DNA from: Erythroxylum novogranatense
Lineage: Eukaryota; Streptophyta; Magnoliopsida; Malpighiales; Erythroxylaceae
Reading direction: 5' to 3'
Length of the DNA stretch: 64,000 nt
NCBI GenBank assembly: GCA_029891385.1
Contig: CM057231.1
Span: 18,448,300-18,512,299, forward strand
The notes below the pieces were generated by a model. It was given only the letters and a program-made list of their open reading frames with translations. It was not told where the DNA came from and ran no database searches. A program made the position numbers and the translations under genes. This document shows, in pieces, positions 52,293 through 63,600 of the stretch (within the stretch, counting starts at the first letter, position 1; each line of letters opens with the position of its first letter).

Positions 52293-52895
52293 ATGGACAG
52301 AAGTAATTTCTTTTATAATTCATATTCTCATTCCTATAACAATGTGTGGACTGATCAACCTAACCTTTGTTATGGATGGAATAATCATCAGAATTACTTC
52401 CATGATAGTTTGCAGGACACACAGCAATTCTCGTACAGACCAGAAGCATCCTATCACAACTCCGGTCCATCTCTGGAAGAGTTGATATTGCAATTGCAGG
52501 AAAATACTTTACAATTCCAGAAGGATGGAGGCCAATTTCCATAAAACACTTGGTCCTAAGATCCGGAGAGCCAACTTGGTTCAGGTGCATCTTTAGAAGA
52601 AATTGTTAACAAACTTGTTGCTAATACTTTGCAATTGCAACAGGATATTCAACAAATCAAAGCAAGTCAACAGGATATGCAGTAGGAAATGCAAGAATTC
52701 CTACAAGAGACAAGAGCACACCAATAGAGGATGGAAAACCTAATGGGTCAGATGGCAATAAGCCTTGATCACCTAGAATCGCAACGAGAAGAGGTGCAGC
52801 CGTATCAACCCGAGGTGTATCCAATTGAAGTCTATGGGGAAAATTTAGAAAGTGATAAGGAGCTTGAGAATTTTGAGGTCAACCCTCAATGAATT
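52293..52895 (+). pseudogene. Element F gag C-terminal remnant
   Basis: From the first ATG at 52293 the frame reads MDRSNFFYNSYSHSYNNVW and GPSLEELILQLQENTLQFQ, stopping at 52544. A shifted frame then gives a second copy of the same motif, GASLEEIVNKLVANTLQLQQ, followed by coiled-coil sequence (ENLMGQMAISLDHLESQRE) broken by two in-frame stops. The Tyr/Asn/Pro-rich stretch followed by SLEE...N(T)LQ(F/L)QQ and a short coiled coil is the layout seen just after the zinc knuckle in Athila/Tat gag proteins. The capsid part is missing, so it cannot form particles alone. Confidence 0.65.
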
Positions 52896-53009
52896 GTTTG
52901 TCTCAAAGAAGTTGAGAAAGAGCTCGAAGCCGCAAAGGACGTATCTTTTAGCTTGGAGGTAAGTACTAAGTCTATAATTATTTTTTAGACTGAATCTTTA
53001 CCTTTACAT

Positions 53010-53290
53010 TACAGATTGGAGGAGTTGAATGATAAAGAAAAAGGTGAAGAGACGTTTGAAATATTTTTGGAATGTACGGACTTAGTCAAGATTGAGAAGT
53101 TGAGGATAGGGAAGATACTGAAGGAGGATGATGATCGATTAAGGCCCTATCTGGAACTACCTCACATAGATGAGCCACATGTGATACCCGAAGATCACAA
53201 TTTTGTCACATACATGAGTAGAAGAAGGAGTCGAGCTAGCGACCCTAAACAAAGGCGCTTCTTGGGAGGCAAACCAAAGGAAGTAAATTT
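53010..53290 (+). pseudogene. Element F second short frame, unrecognised
   Basis: The frame runs from about LEELNDKEKGEETFEIF to DPKQRRFLGGKPKEVN. It has no ATG at its start, so it is the continuation of a longer broken frame. It is acidic at the start and has a basic stretch (SRRRSRASDPKQRR) that could bind nucleic acid. I do not recognise a domain. A hydrophobic tail after about 53290 comes from T-rich sequence and is probably not real coding. Confidence 0.35.
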
Positions 53291-53459
53291 CTTTTCCTTT
53301 ACATTTTCGTATTACTTTTTTTATGCATGTGTGTTTTTGAATTTGTTTGATTTACTTGTTTTTAAGTTTTCAATCAAAATGAGAGAAAGAATAAAACAAA
53401 TGAAACAAACATTTTCTCACTTTCTATTGCTTCTGGGATTATATGATCATGATTAGCGT

Positions 53460-54820
53460 GTGAATTGACTAAAAATTTTCATAGCAACTTTAACATGTAC
53501 TTTTGCTCTTATGATTGGTCGATATACATTATCTTTGGAAGAGTAGTGACTAATGGTAGACAAAGTCGGTGAGATTTTGAGCCTTATTTTACTGACACAT
53601 TTATATCAGTCTCATTGCTTTTTGATAATGTGTGACCTTCATGACATATACATCCTAATTTTGCGTTGAATTTCTAGTCGAGACCACATTTTTATCACAT
53701 GCATTAACATGGATATGATTAGGCATTCTGTGTTTTTCATAAGCTACATTGGCCAAATGACCTACTCTATTGACATAATTTTTCCCTTAATAAACCCCTT
53801 TGAGCTTTAACCTTTCTTTTTGTATAAACCACATTTTATGTTTTTAAACTTAACCAAATGTCCTACCTAAGTCATACAGCTAGTGGAACATTTGTGATGT
53901 TGAGTATGTGGATGTACAAAATTCTAAGTGTGGGGGTGTACATATGTGAGGGTTGGTTAAAATCTTGGGATGTTATTTTATATCTTATCATTGAAATTCC
54001 TATGTTGATGTAGTTTATTTCAATTTTATAAGGAAAAGAAAACAAAATGGAAAAGAAAAAATGAAAGAAAAAGAGAGAAAAAGAAAAAAAGAAAAAATTT
54101 TATTAGAACAAACAAAATTGTATCAAGGAAGAATTGCATATGTGTTTAAAAATTATTTATGATTCATGCATCTTCCTAGAGTTGTATGGTTAAGTTATTT
54201 GAGTATGTTGATTATGAGATAAAGGTTTGCTTGAAAGGTTCACTCTTGTGATTTCATTGGCATAAATTGTATGAGTGATTCCTTCGGATTGGTATATGCT
54301 TCATGTGGGTTCTGTATGAGAGCTAAATGGGGTTGTGAAATGTAATTGTTGCATTTGTCATAACTGACGGTACCCAGTTTTTTATGAGTGTTGCTTTTGT
54401 TTCACTAGCTTTGATGACTTTTATGCTATTTGACCCAAATATACCTCACCTTGCCTTTGCCCCCATTATAACCTTGAAAAGTCCTTTGATTCATGATTTT
54501 ACGTGTGAACATTAGTGTTGGAGAAATGAAATGATATGCAAAGTTGTGGATTGTCATGATCATGAATGGTGTTGAGTGTACCCTTTGATATATTTTAGTT
54601 AAACACATTTTCCTAGTCTACCATTAGATTGCTCAGTTTTTGAAGATGATGAATGTTGATTGACCATGAGTAAATGCTTGGAATGTTGATTTCTTTCTAT
54701 GATTTTTTAATGTCATTCATCTTTGTTTATGATTATATTGTCTTGGAAAATATGGGAATTGAGTAAATGTTTCGGATCTTTGAGCTTAATTTGGATGTTT
54801 TGCCCGAGGACGAACAAAAG
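53460..54820 (+). other. Element F non-coding 3' region
   Basis: No gene is seen. It contains an internal copy of the PPT-like motif, CTAAGTGTGGGGG, at 53924-53936 and a purine-rich tract at 54031-54100. Confidence 0.6.
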
Positions 54821-54837
54821 CTAAGTGTGGGGGAAAT
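54821..54837 (+). other. Element F polypurine tract
   Basis: CTAAGTGTGGGGGAAAT directly precedes the 3' LTR. It matches the PPT of element A in form. Confidence 0.85.
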
Positions 54838-56602
54838 TGATACGTGCTTAATTGTTGATATTTTTAATTATTTACACTTAACGATTAATGATATAAAAAT
54901 GCTTAAGATACTCACTTTAATTCATATTTGATTTTAGGTACAATTTGGAAACAAAGAAATTAAAACGAGTCAAAAATAAATTATTTGAGACATTTTCCGA
55001 AGATCAATACACGTTTGTCTTCATGGAGTGGACAAAGAAAATTAAAAGATGAAAAATGGAGGGCAAAGAAAAAAAAAGAAAATTTTAGTTGCAAAGTTAT
55101 ATATATATATATATGGTGGTAGCGTTTTTGTGTCACATTGAAGGCAACACGCGACATTTTAGAAAGCAAGAGAGCGATGCACACCAAAGGCGTTTAGAGG
55201 AGCAGTAAGGGTTTTTGGAGGGTTGCAATAAAATGGTCAAAATCAACTAAGGAATAGCCAAGAGGAACGCAGCGTTTAAAGGACGCACAGAAGCAAAACG
55301 GCGTAGCAGAGAGGAGCACGCAACAGATTAAAAAACGCCACAGTAAGGAGTAATACACAGCGTTTAATAAAGGAGCAGGCGCAAAGCATATGAGTTGAGG
55401 TTTTTAGGTGGAGAGTGACATTTTATTGGAGACATCAAGCACAGTAGCGGTGCTGGAGGAATAAAAGGCAGGAGGTGTCGTTTGAAGGAGAACAAGGCTC
55501 AGGAGAAATGTTTTAAGTTTATGTGTGACCTTTATTGGTCACTTCATCAACAGTAGAGGAACAAGCTATAGTAGAGGAAAGAAATACACATTGTGCGGCG
55601 TAGAATAAAACAAGAGAACAAGTGGCAGTGAGGGTAGTGTTTTGAGCTGCATTTAACGCAGTGGCAGACGAGGGCTATGTGAGGGAGATTGAAAGGTTTT
55701 TGGTTAGGGATGAAGATGAGGGCTGAAGCTATTTTGTGGAAAAGATCCATAAAGAGCTAGACGTTTTGATACCGATTCGGAGGTAAAATCAACGCCGACG
55801 ACCCGGGTTAAGTATTTTTATTTTTATTTTGTTGTTTCTTTCTCTCATTATGAATTGATTGCGTTATCCTATTTTAATTGATTTGGGTATTGTGTATGGA
55901 TAATCGGATTTTTGTTATCATTCGGTTATTTGTGTATGAACCCATTGGGTATTGTGATTTGATAATTTTAATGTGTTCATTGAATTTCTAATTGCAAAGC
56001 CATTGCTATAATTTTGATATAATCCCTAATTGTTATGTTGAAATTCATGTGTAGCGACTAATGATTCGTAATCATTAGGGATAACATGACCTAGGTTAAA
56101 TGACGCATCGTATGTGGTTGTTGCCTTGATTAATCGGTTTTTCTAATTTGTAGTGCTACTGCCTAATTAAATCTAGAGATCGTATCCTAGGTTGTTCGGT
56201 GGTTAGGTTTAATTAACGATCGTATCTTGATTAAACAAAATTTAAGGGAAAACTTAGGTTAATTTTTAACCCACGATTAATAGTTTCTATTAGAGGTTAA
56301 AGAACAACAAATTAATAAAATATGCTTAGTCATGGTGTAGGCCGAAATTGAACCAAAGAACCGGGTCCCTACCGAATTCCCTATATTTATCATTTTATTG
56401 CATGTTTTCCTTAATTTTTTATTAGTTAGTTTTATTTTATTTTTCTTCTTTGAAAAATCCAAAACCCCCTTTTTTTCCTAAACACCGATTATTTTCATTC
56501 CATAAACTTTACACACACTCTCTGTGGGATCGACCTAGACTCGCCACTGCTACAGTAGTAGTCTAGTTAATTAATTTTAACTTGTGTTACGACACGCGGT
56601 CA
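54838..56602 (+). repeat. Element F 3' LTR
   Basis: It starts TGATACGTGCTTAATTG, ends GACACGCGGTCA, and is followed by the target duplication GTTTC. It differs from the 5' LTR by scattered substitutions, so F is older than D but younger than C. Confidence 0.92.
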
Positions 56603-57740
56603 GTTTCAAATCGAAGACTAGGATGAAATCTAATACAACATAATAAGGTGATTTCATATGCATAAAGACAATTAAAGTCTTATGAGTTGATTATTTGATA
56701 TATGATTAGAACTTGCTACAATAATAACTGTTTTGAAAGCTTCGAGACATCATATGATAGTGAAATATTTCGAATCTATATATAACTATACAAATCATTA
56801 AAGTTTGAGGTAATTATTGAATTTGAAAGAATTGAATACAAGACTGAGACAATGGATAGAGTTACTTGAAAGATTATGATTGTGCAAATGAGTATTTTCC
56901 AGTAAAGTTAGTGTTGTAATTTGATGCATTGAGCAAAACATTCAATAACGATGTAGCACAAATTTAGATATTAAGGTTACCAAATCTAGTGTAATAAAGA
57001 GCATATAATGTTGAATTAAACTTTGGGCAAATCAAAGTACTATTAACTATTGAATTTAAGATCAGTTTCACTTGAAAAGATTAGCAAAGCCCAAATTGAG
57101 GATTCAGAAATTGTGAATCTTATTGAGGAATTGAAAATGAATCCGAATTTTAAGTTGGAATTGGAAAAGGATATTTTATGATTAAAATAAGAAGTATGTG
57201 TACACAATAAAGATGATTGAGAAAAGAGATTTTTGGATAAAGTACAAATGGTAAGCTATGCTATACATCCTAGTACGAATACGCCAAAATGGTACTTAAC
57301 AGCTAAGGATGTATAAGCAAGAGACTATATGTATGAGTTACCAATAGTCTTAACTGTTAAAGATATACTTAAAGCTTATGTTTTGGAGTTTATAGGAATA
57401 TGAGGCTAATGTATAGTTTTAACTGATTTTAAGCTTATCAATCATTATCATAGTGATATTATTAGGATATTATACATAGTGATATTATTAGGATATTGTA
57501 TGAGGCAATATATGACAAAAATGGTCGTTCGCCCTTACATTGAAATGAAGAGGGCCTAAAAATGGTTGAAGGTTAGAAGTTATTCGAAATGCTATTGATG
57601 AGTGAAATTGATCTATATTAGAAATTAAGCGACTCAAGAAAGATAAATGAGTTAGATGGATCGACACCAAAGATATGGGATAAAGTGAGACAGACAAAAG
57701 AGTTAAGTGTATTAACACTAAAGAGATGTGAATTTACCAA

Positions 57741-57953
57741 GTGAGAAATGAATTGTTTCTGAAAGTATCACCTTGCCTAGGTGTGCTCAAGTTACAAAAA
57801 AAAAAGGATAAATTAAGCTCAAATTGTATTGGTGCACCTGAAATTATTGAGAGCATAGGACCATTAGCATATGAGTTTGTATTACCAATAAAGATGTCTC
57901 AGATCCATAATGTGTTATATGTGAATACGTTAAGAAATATCAATATGATATGA
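57741..57953 (+). pseudogene. Element C integrase C-terminal remnant
   Basis: This 70-codon frame reads MRNELFLKVSPCLGVLKLQ, then KDKLSSNCIGAPEIIESIG, PLAYEFVLPIKMSQIHNVL and YVNTLRN. The order FLKVSP - KLSP(x)FIGP(Y) - I(L)xxxGPxAYxLxLP - IHxVFHVSxLR is the GPY/F module at the end of chromovirus integrases, which binds DNA. Here the GPY/F tyrosine position is altered (IGAPEII). Downstream sequence to 58100 is out of frame and no readable chromodomain survives. It is the only clear coding trace in C and fixes its orientation and family. Confidence 0.82.
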
Positions 57954-58897
57954 CAAAGATTTAATGTCGACATAGGAAGTCAAATTGTAAGCAATCTGAA
58001 ATATATTGAGAAAAATATTTAAGATAGTGTAATATCTGAATAAGTAATTGAAGGTATGATTGAATCCATTTACTATGGTCATTTGAAAGAAATTATTTGA
58101 GTGACGAAGTTAAATGGGAAATGAAGGAGTAGAAGAGGAAACATACCCCTGCCTGTTTGATCAAACATATAAGAATTTCGAGGATGAAATTTACTAAGGA
58201 GGGGAGAAATGTAACATCTCGTTCCCCTACTAAGGATTAGAACCCTAAAGTTCAATACATGTGAGATCAAAGAGATATTAAGAAAAATGCATTTCATGCT
58301 CATACATAATGTTAGCATATACACACGTGAATTTGAATTTTCGCACACATTAAAATGAATGTACATGCATTCATTGATATATTCTAGGTATAATTGATCT
58401 ATAAATGTGATTATAATTGGAATTGTGAATTATTTGCATTAAAATCTAATTTTTTAAGTATAATCATTGATTTAGAATTTTCAGTGGAATATGAAATTTT
58501 TTGGGTTTTAGGAGTACTTTTGGACTAGGAAAAATGTCAAGTGGCAAAACGATTAATGAATAGTAGTACAAATAAGGGTCAAATGGCAGTGAAAATTTTT
58601 ATAAATGACATTAAGATTTAATGGCGAGTAACATTGAAAATTGGGAGAAATTTGGGTTAAAAATCGGAGGCAAATGGAATAGCTTATTAAAAAATCAAGA
58701 AGAGACCTTGAGAGAGTGACATGTGGCAAGTGATAAGTGTCACTTGCCACATCACTTGTGAAGTCACGTTTTTATTAAGTGAAAGACCATATTTGGTCTG
58801 TCACTTGCCAAAAACGAAACATGCTTCATTTTTTCCAACTTCTTCATTTCTTCATCTTCTTCATTCCTCTTCTTCACCCATTACATTCACTCTCCCC

Positions 58898-60188
58898 TGA
58901 AGTAAATCACACGTTAATATAGAACTCACATACAATATACGAAGTACACAAGAAGGGGAGTTGAATTGTGTATTCTTTTCTTGAATACAAAACCTTTGAT
59001 ATTTCTTGAAAAAGAAACTTTTTCAAATGTTAAAAAGTACCAAAAATGTTATACAAAAATAGTTATGTGGTTAAATCACAAATAGCTTCTGTAAACTTGT
59101 ATAAGAACAAGAGAAATTAAAAGTAAAGAGTTAGAAGATAGACGTTGCGATTTTTATATTGGTTCACCCCCAAACCTTGGGCTACATCCAGTCCTCAGAG
59201 TTCTTATGAGATTTTACTATACTTCGTCAAACTTTCTTCCCTTCCAAAGCCTCTTCAAGTCTCTTACACTAAGTATTCTTTCTGTTATCTTAGCCTCTCC
59301 AGGCTCTTAGCCTTTTCTTTCTCTCACTAGAAAGATACTGTGAGCTTTTGTTACAGTAGAGTTTGCTCTCGTGTATCGCACTTTGAATATAGAATTTCTG
59401 TAAGTAATAACTTGAAAGTTAAAAGATTGTTCAGTCTTTGACTATGACTAACATTTATAGTCTAAGTCTCCAACTGCTTCTTGCTTCTTGATAACTACTT
59501 ATTGCTTCTTGCTTCTTGCTTCTTGTAAACTGTTATTCAGTTGAGTTATGTAACCAACTCCAATTGACTAACTATCGACGTACTAGAGTGTCTTTATCTT
59601 TGTATCGTCTATGTTTTCAACTTCTTCTGTGTTTTGAACTTCTTCTGTGTTTTGCGCTTCTTCTGTGTTTTGCGCTTCTTCTGTGTTTTGAACTTTTTCT
59701 ATGTTTTGAACTTCTTCTGTGTTTTGCGTTTCTTCTGTGTTTTACGCTTCTTCTATGTTTTCAACTTCTTCTGTGTTTTACGCTTCTTTTGTGTTTTCAA
59801 ATTCTTCTGTGTTTTACGTTTCTTTTGTGTTTTACGCTTCTTCTGTGTTTTCAACTTTTTCTATGTTTTACGCTTCTTTTGTGTTTTGAACTTCTTCTGT
59901 GTTTTGAACTTCTTTTTTGTTTTGCGCTTCTTCTGTGTTTTCAACTTCTTCTGTGTTTTGTGTTTCTTCTGTGTTTTGTGCTTCTTCTGTTTTTTCAACT
60001 TATTCTGTGTTTTGCGCTTCTTCTGTATTTTGAACTTCATTTGTGTTTTCAACTTCTTCTGTGTTTTGAACCTATTTTGTGTTTTCCTACACACTTAACA
60101 CACACATCAAAATAGTTTATTTATTTCTAACATTATTATTATTTGATTATCAACAAAATTAATAAACGTGAAGTCTTTTGACTTAACA
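58898..60188. mobile_element. Element G: solo LTR, copia (SIRE/Maximus)-like
   Basis: The 1291-bp insertion runs from TGAAGTAAATC to ACTTAACA, with target duplication TCCCC at 58893-58897 and 60189-60193. The segment GGTTCACCCCCAAACCTTGG followed by GCTACATCCAGTCCTCAGAG (59161-59201) resembles a block common in LTRs of SIRE/Maximus copia elements. No internal region remains, so it is a solo LTR. It contains the 18-bp minisatellite. Confidence 0.8.
59605..60085. repeat. 18-bp minisatellite, about 26 units
   Basis: The unit is (A/G)CTTCTTCTGTGTTTTG(A/C), with common variants TTTTCAA and TTTTACG. Because 18 is a multiple of three, all three forward frames stay open, producing artificial proteins such as a 199-codon LLLCFE repeat (59516-60115). 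These are not genes. Confidence 0.9.
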
Positions 60189-62945
60189 TCCCCATCATCA
60201 TATTGACTTTTGGTTAACTCTTTCACCTTGCTTCTTCAAGATTCATTGCCTCCCTCTTCTTGTTGCTAAAAGACCCAACGTATTCCACCTTTAAAAGGTG
60301 AAGATCATGTATGTGGAGGAGCTAGGGGTTCTTGGTGATTTGAAGGAGTTTTGGAGCTAAACAAGTAAGTTATGCTCTAATCATCATGGGTAGTGTTAAA
60401 TGAAACTAATATGATGATTAATTTGAGATTGATGAATTGATCATGAAATTTTCATGTCAGTTATGAGCGCTAACATGTATACGTAAATGTCTTGCTTTTG
60501 TATATGTGATGATATAATGTTGGATTGAATTGAGTAAATGGTGTTTTATGTATATGTCGTGGGTGATGAAAGAAATTGATGTAAATGTCTTCTTTTTGGA
60601 TATGTATGATGAGTAATAATTTATATACTGTTATAGATATGTATTTGAGGTAGAATGATCATCATAATGGTGTTAGAATGAGTGAAGAAAAATCAATAAT
60701 AAATGGATAAATGTATATGCTCTGTTTTTGTTAATGATTAAATATATATCATGAATTGTTTGTGAATGATACTAAATTGAAATGGAGTTGAGAATGAAGA
60801 GTAAATAATGTCGAAAGGGTGATCTTTGTACAAAATGTGTTGGGTGTAAGATGTTGGATGCTGTAAAATCTAGAAAAATTGGAAGGTGAGTCTTGTTTGC
60901 TACTTTCTATGAAAGTTTGTCGCGGCCAACTCCTGGCTTCACTGCGGCCAACTTTCCCACACAACTTAAACATGCTTCGGTATTTTAGGTATAACTTATT
61001 TTTTGGTTATCCAAATGGAATGATTCTTAATTTTGATTAAACTATAGACATAGTGCTACTATTGTTCAGAAGAAATCGAATTTCAATTATGTCTCTAGAA
61101 TTCTAAAATCTGACTTGAAGTTGAGCACAGAATACTATTTCAGTTTAAGAACAGTTTGAATTATTTTAGAGTATAACTTTTGGAGTACTAAACCAAATTG
61201 AATGATATTGATGTCATTAGAAACTTAAGCCAATGGGGAACATTTTTCTAGAAGAAAGTTTTGTCAAACTACTTCATTTCCCTTGTCAGAATGTTTATCG
61301 AAAATAGACCCAAAGGTCTGGAGTTTTGGAGACATTACAAGAAGAAATGAGAGTTTGGATAATATTTGATCTTAATGCTAGAATAATATTAATGAGTGAA
61401 TTGTTGATATTAAAGTACCAAAGACATAAGTATAATGAAATGAGCATGATCATATGATTGTAGTTATGACTCAAAGGAGATGAGTAATGAGTATCTAGTA
61501 AAAGTGAATGAGAATTGGATATTATGAAAGCAAATAATGATAAAAATGAGGATGTGCATAAGATATGAAATTTGATAATATATCTAGGATTGCCATTAAG
61601 CATGTGTTGTATTTATTCCATATACACATTTGTGCATAAAGGAATACTTATAATTTGTGCAAATTTTAATGTGTGTGCATCATGTATATTGCATAATTTT
61701 GATGTGCAGGATAAACATCTGCATTCAGACGTTTTCAGATTATGGAAGCTAATGTAAATCTGGAGCATACTGTGAGTCGACCTAGATGGTCTCAATTCAC
61801 TGTTTGTTTAGATTTTAATTTCTGCATTGAATGATTTTTTATATGATTATTATGCAATGTGAATATGATTGATGTGAAAGTGCTGATTCTGAACATTGAA
61901 TGTTTGAGGAGCTAGATATATGTGAGAACATTGAATTGCTCCTTGTATGTGAATATGAAAGAAATATGTGTTTTCTCAACTTAATTGTTGAATATCGGAC
62001 CAAGGTCCAAAGATGAATATGAAATTGAATGTGAATTCGAAAGGATGTGATAGACTAAAATTTTGAGAATATAATGCATTTCAATACATAAATGCATGAA
62101 AGAAAAAGGTAGTTATGACTAGAGTAGCCAGTTTAAAGAGCTTAAAGCTCAGATTATGATAATATACCCGGTATCTACTAAGGGATATGGGATATTATTT
62201 GATACAGCTCGGTATCTACTAAGAGATATGGACTAGTAAAAAGGCACTCAGTCATAATAACAAAGTAATAAATGAAAGTGAGTCATATGTACATTGTATA
62301 TTCATTTAATATGTATGTTCGAATGATTGCAATATCCTGTTAACTTGTAATTGAATGAGAATGCAAATGTTTTGAATAAAGTGATATGTGATTATATGAA
62401 TTGTGTATGTATGTGATTGAGTGAGTCATCGAGGATGGTCACTCACTTAGTTTGCAAAACTCACCCAAAATTTGCAATATTTTTTTCAGGCTCAAAAGAG
62501 TTACCCCGTTAGGCTAACGAGAGTATAGCCACTGCATTGAAGTAAGAGATAGAGGTTGAGATTAGTTTGTATCTGCATTTGCATGTCTTTATTTTTGTCT
62601 ATAATAACTTTCCAAATGGGAAATTTTTGTAAATGATTTTATAATGTAATAACAATTGTGAATTTAAGTGTTTTGTATCTATAATAGGCCTTAGTGACTA
62701 ATGGAATTCGGATGATTTGTGAAATGATTGTAACCATTATGATTGAAAAAGTTATGAATAAAAGTATGTGCCCGAATTTGAAAATTGACTTCTGCGTACT
62801 CATGTGATATTTTTGAAAAATTTGCACCGAGTTTCGAGTGTTTGACTGATTGACTATTTTAACATGTCACCCTTACGGGGTACGTACTCAAATATCACTC
62901 AGGATATTGGGTACGTGTCTTACGAGAGTGATATGCTACAGTTGA

Positions 62946-63600
62946 TCCCATGTTTTTATAAAGAATTTCCTTTAGCGTTTATGAATTCAGATAGTCACTA
63001 GTGGCAATTTATTTTCCACTAAGAAAAGACTTTCATGAAAATCAACATAAGACGTCTTCTAGGTTTTAAGTTTGCTTGTTAGTAGGTAAGTAACCATGCG
63101 GCCTCTTCTTCTATTAGTACAGAGTTGTGCAAACTATTTGTTGACATCCTAGATACTATTAAGAAGCAACAATGTAGGTGCAGTAATCAATGATAGCATA
63201 TGGCTTTTGGTATACTAGGACCACCTATGGGATATCCATATTCTTTTTCAAGCTTAATAATAATATATGACTTGTATGCTAGAGAATGAAGGGTATGCTT
63301 TCTACCGAAGAAATTGTTGGCGAAGCAATTGGTTATCATTTTTGGTTAAGGACCTGCAGCTATAGATTTCAATGAGGAATGTCTGTTTCATTAAATCGAC
63401 AACTGTTTCAATCTTTCTGGTGTGAGATATTGGTGCATGATGTTTTTTTGAGTTCCCTAACAAACTTTGTTGAAGTCATTATTACCACTCTCGAATTTTC
63501 TAAATGTACGATGTGTACACTGTGTTATCCAATGTTTCTTTGCACATCCTTTTCATATATACTTTTACTTGAAGAATATTAAATATTTTTATATTTCTAT
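62946..63600. other. Unassigned DNA right of element C
   Basis: No recognisable gene or element is seen. Short open frames (63379-63582) lack domains. Before the C insertion this joined the DNA ending at 33871. Confidence 0.5.

Larger units (their letters stand above)
50384..56602 (+). mobile_element. Element F: non-autonomous LTR retrotransposon with a gag remnant (Athila/Tat-like)
   Basis: LTRs 50384-52150 and 54838-56602 (about 1766 bp each) are near-identical and have TG...CA ends. The target duplication GTTTC is at 50379-50383 and 56603-56607. A degenerate tRNA-Asp-type PBS and a PPT of the Athila/Tat form (CTAAGTGTGGGGGAAAT) define it. The 2.7-kb internal region has only the C-terminal part of a gag-like protein and a short downstream frame, with no pol. 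It therefore depends on enzymes from another element. The insertion lies within the internal region of C. Confidence 0.92.
48184..58209 (+). other. Element C internal region (interrupted by F)
   Basis: The internal sequence occupies 48184-50383 and 56608-58209. The PBS is at 48189-48202 (TGGTATCAAAGCCC). The first part shows no domain I can name, although short words align with the D internal region (for example GTGGAGACTCAAACATAAGAG near 49490). The second part contains the integrase remnant and the PPT at about 58195-58209. No intact frame remains. The ~3.8 kb net length is shorter than a full Tekay gag-pol, so deletions as well as point decay have occurred. Confidence 0.75.
33877..62940 (+). 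mobile_element. Element C: old Tekay-like chromovirus remnant, heavily nested
   Basis: LTRs start TGT(A)ACATCTCGTTCCC (33877, 58210) and end GCTACA (48183, 62940). The target duplication is GTTGA at 33872-33876 and GTTGA at 62941-62945. A tRNA-iMet PBS (TGGTATCAAAGCCC) lies at 48189-48202. A PPT of the type AGGAGGGGAGAAA precedes the 3' LTR, in the GAGGATGAAATTT context typical of Tekay/Del. After removing nested insertions the element is about 10.5 kb (LTRs of about 3.2 and 3.4 kb, internal about 3.8 kb). Coding sequence is nearly gone except an integrase C-terminal piece (57741-57953). LTR divergence is visibly greater than in D or F, so C is the oldest of the nest. Confidence 0.9.
58210..62940 (+). 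repeat. Element C 3' LTR (interrupted by solo LTR G)
   Basis: LTR sequence occupies 58210-58897 and 60194-62940. It starts TGTAACATCTCGTTCCCCTAC after the purine tract GGAGGGGAGAAA, ends GAGAGTGATATGCTACA, and is followed by GTTGA. It contains mini-hairpins (62138-62150 and the following TATCTACTAAGGGATA types) and a splice-acceptor-like block (62456-62490). Confidence 0.9.

Noticed and set aside
59516..60115. 199-codon open frame with LLLCFE repeats (and the overlapping FFCVLN frame)
   Set aside because: It is the translation of an 18-bp minisatellite whose period is a multiple of three; no start context, no domain, inside a solo LTR.
63379..63582. Open frame near the right edge as a host gene exon
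   Set aside because: No recognisable domain, no conserved splice context that I can support, and short frames of this length are expected by chance.
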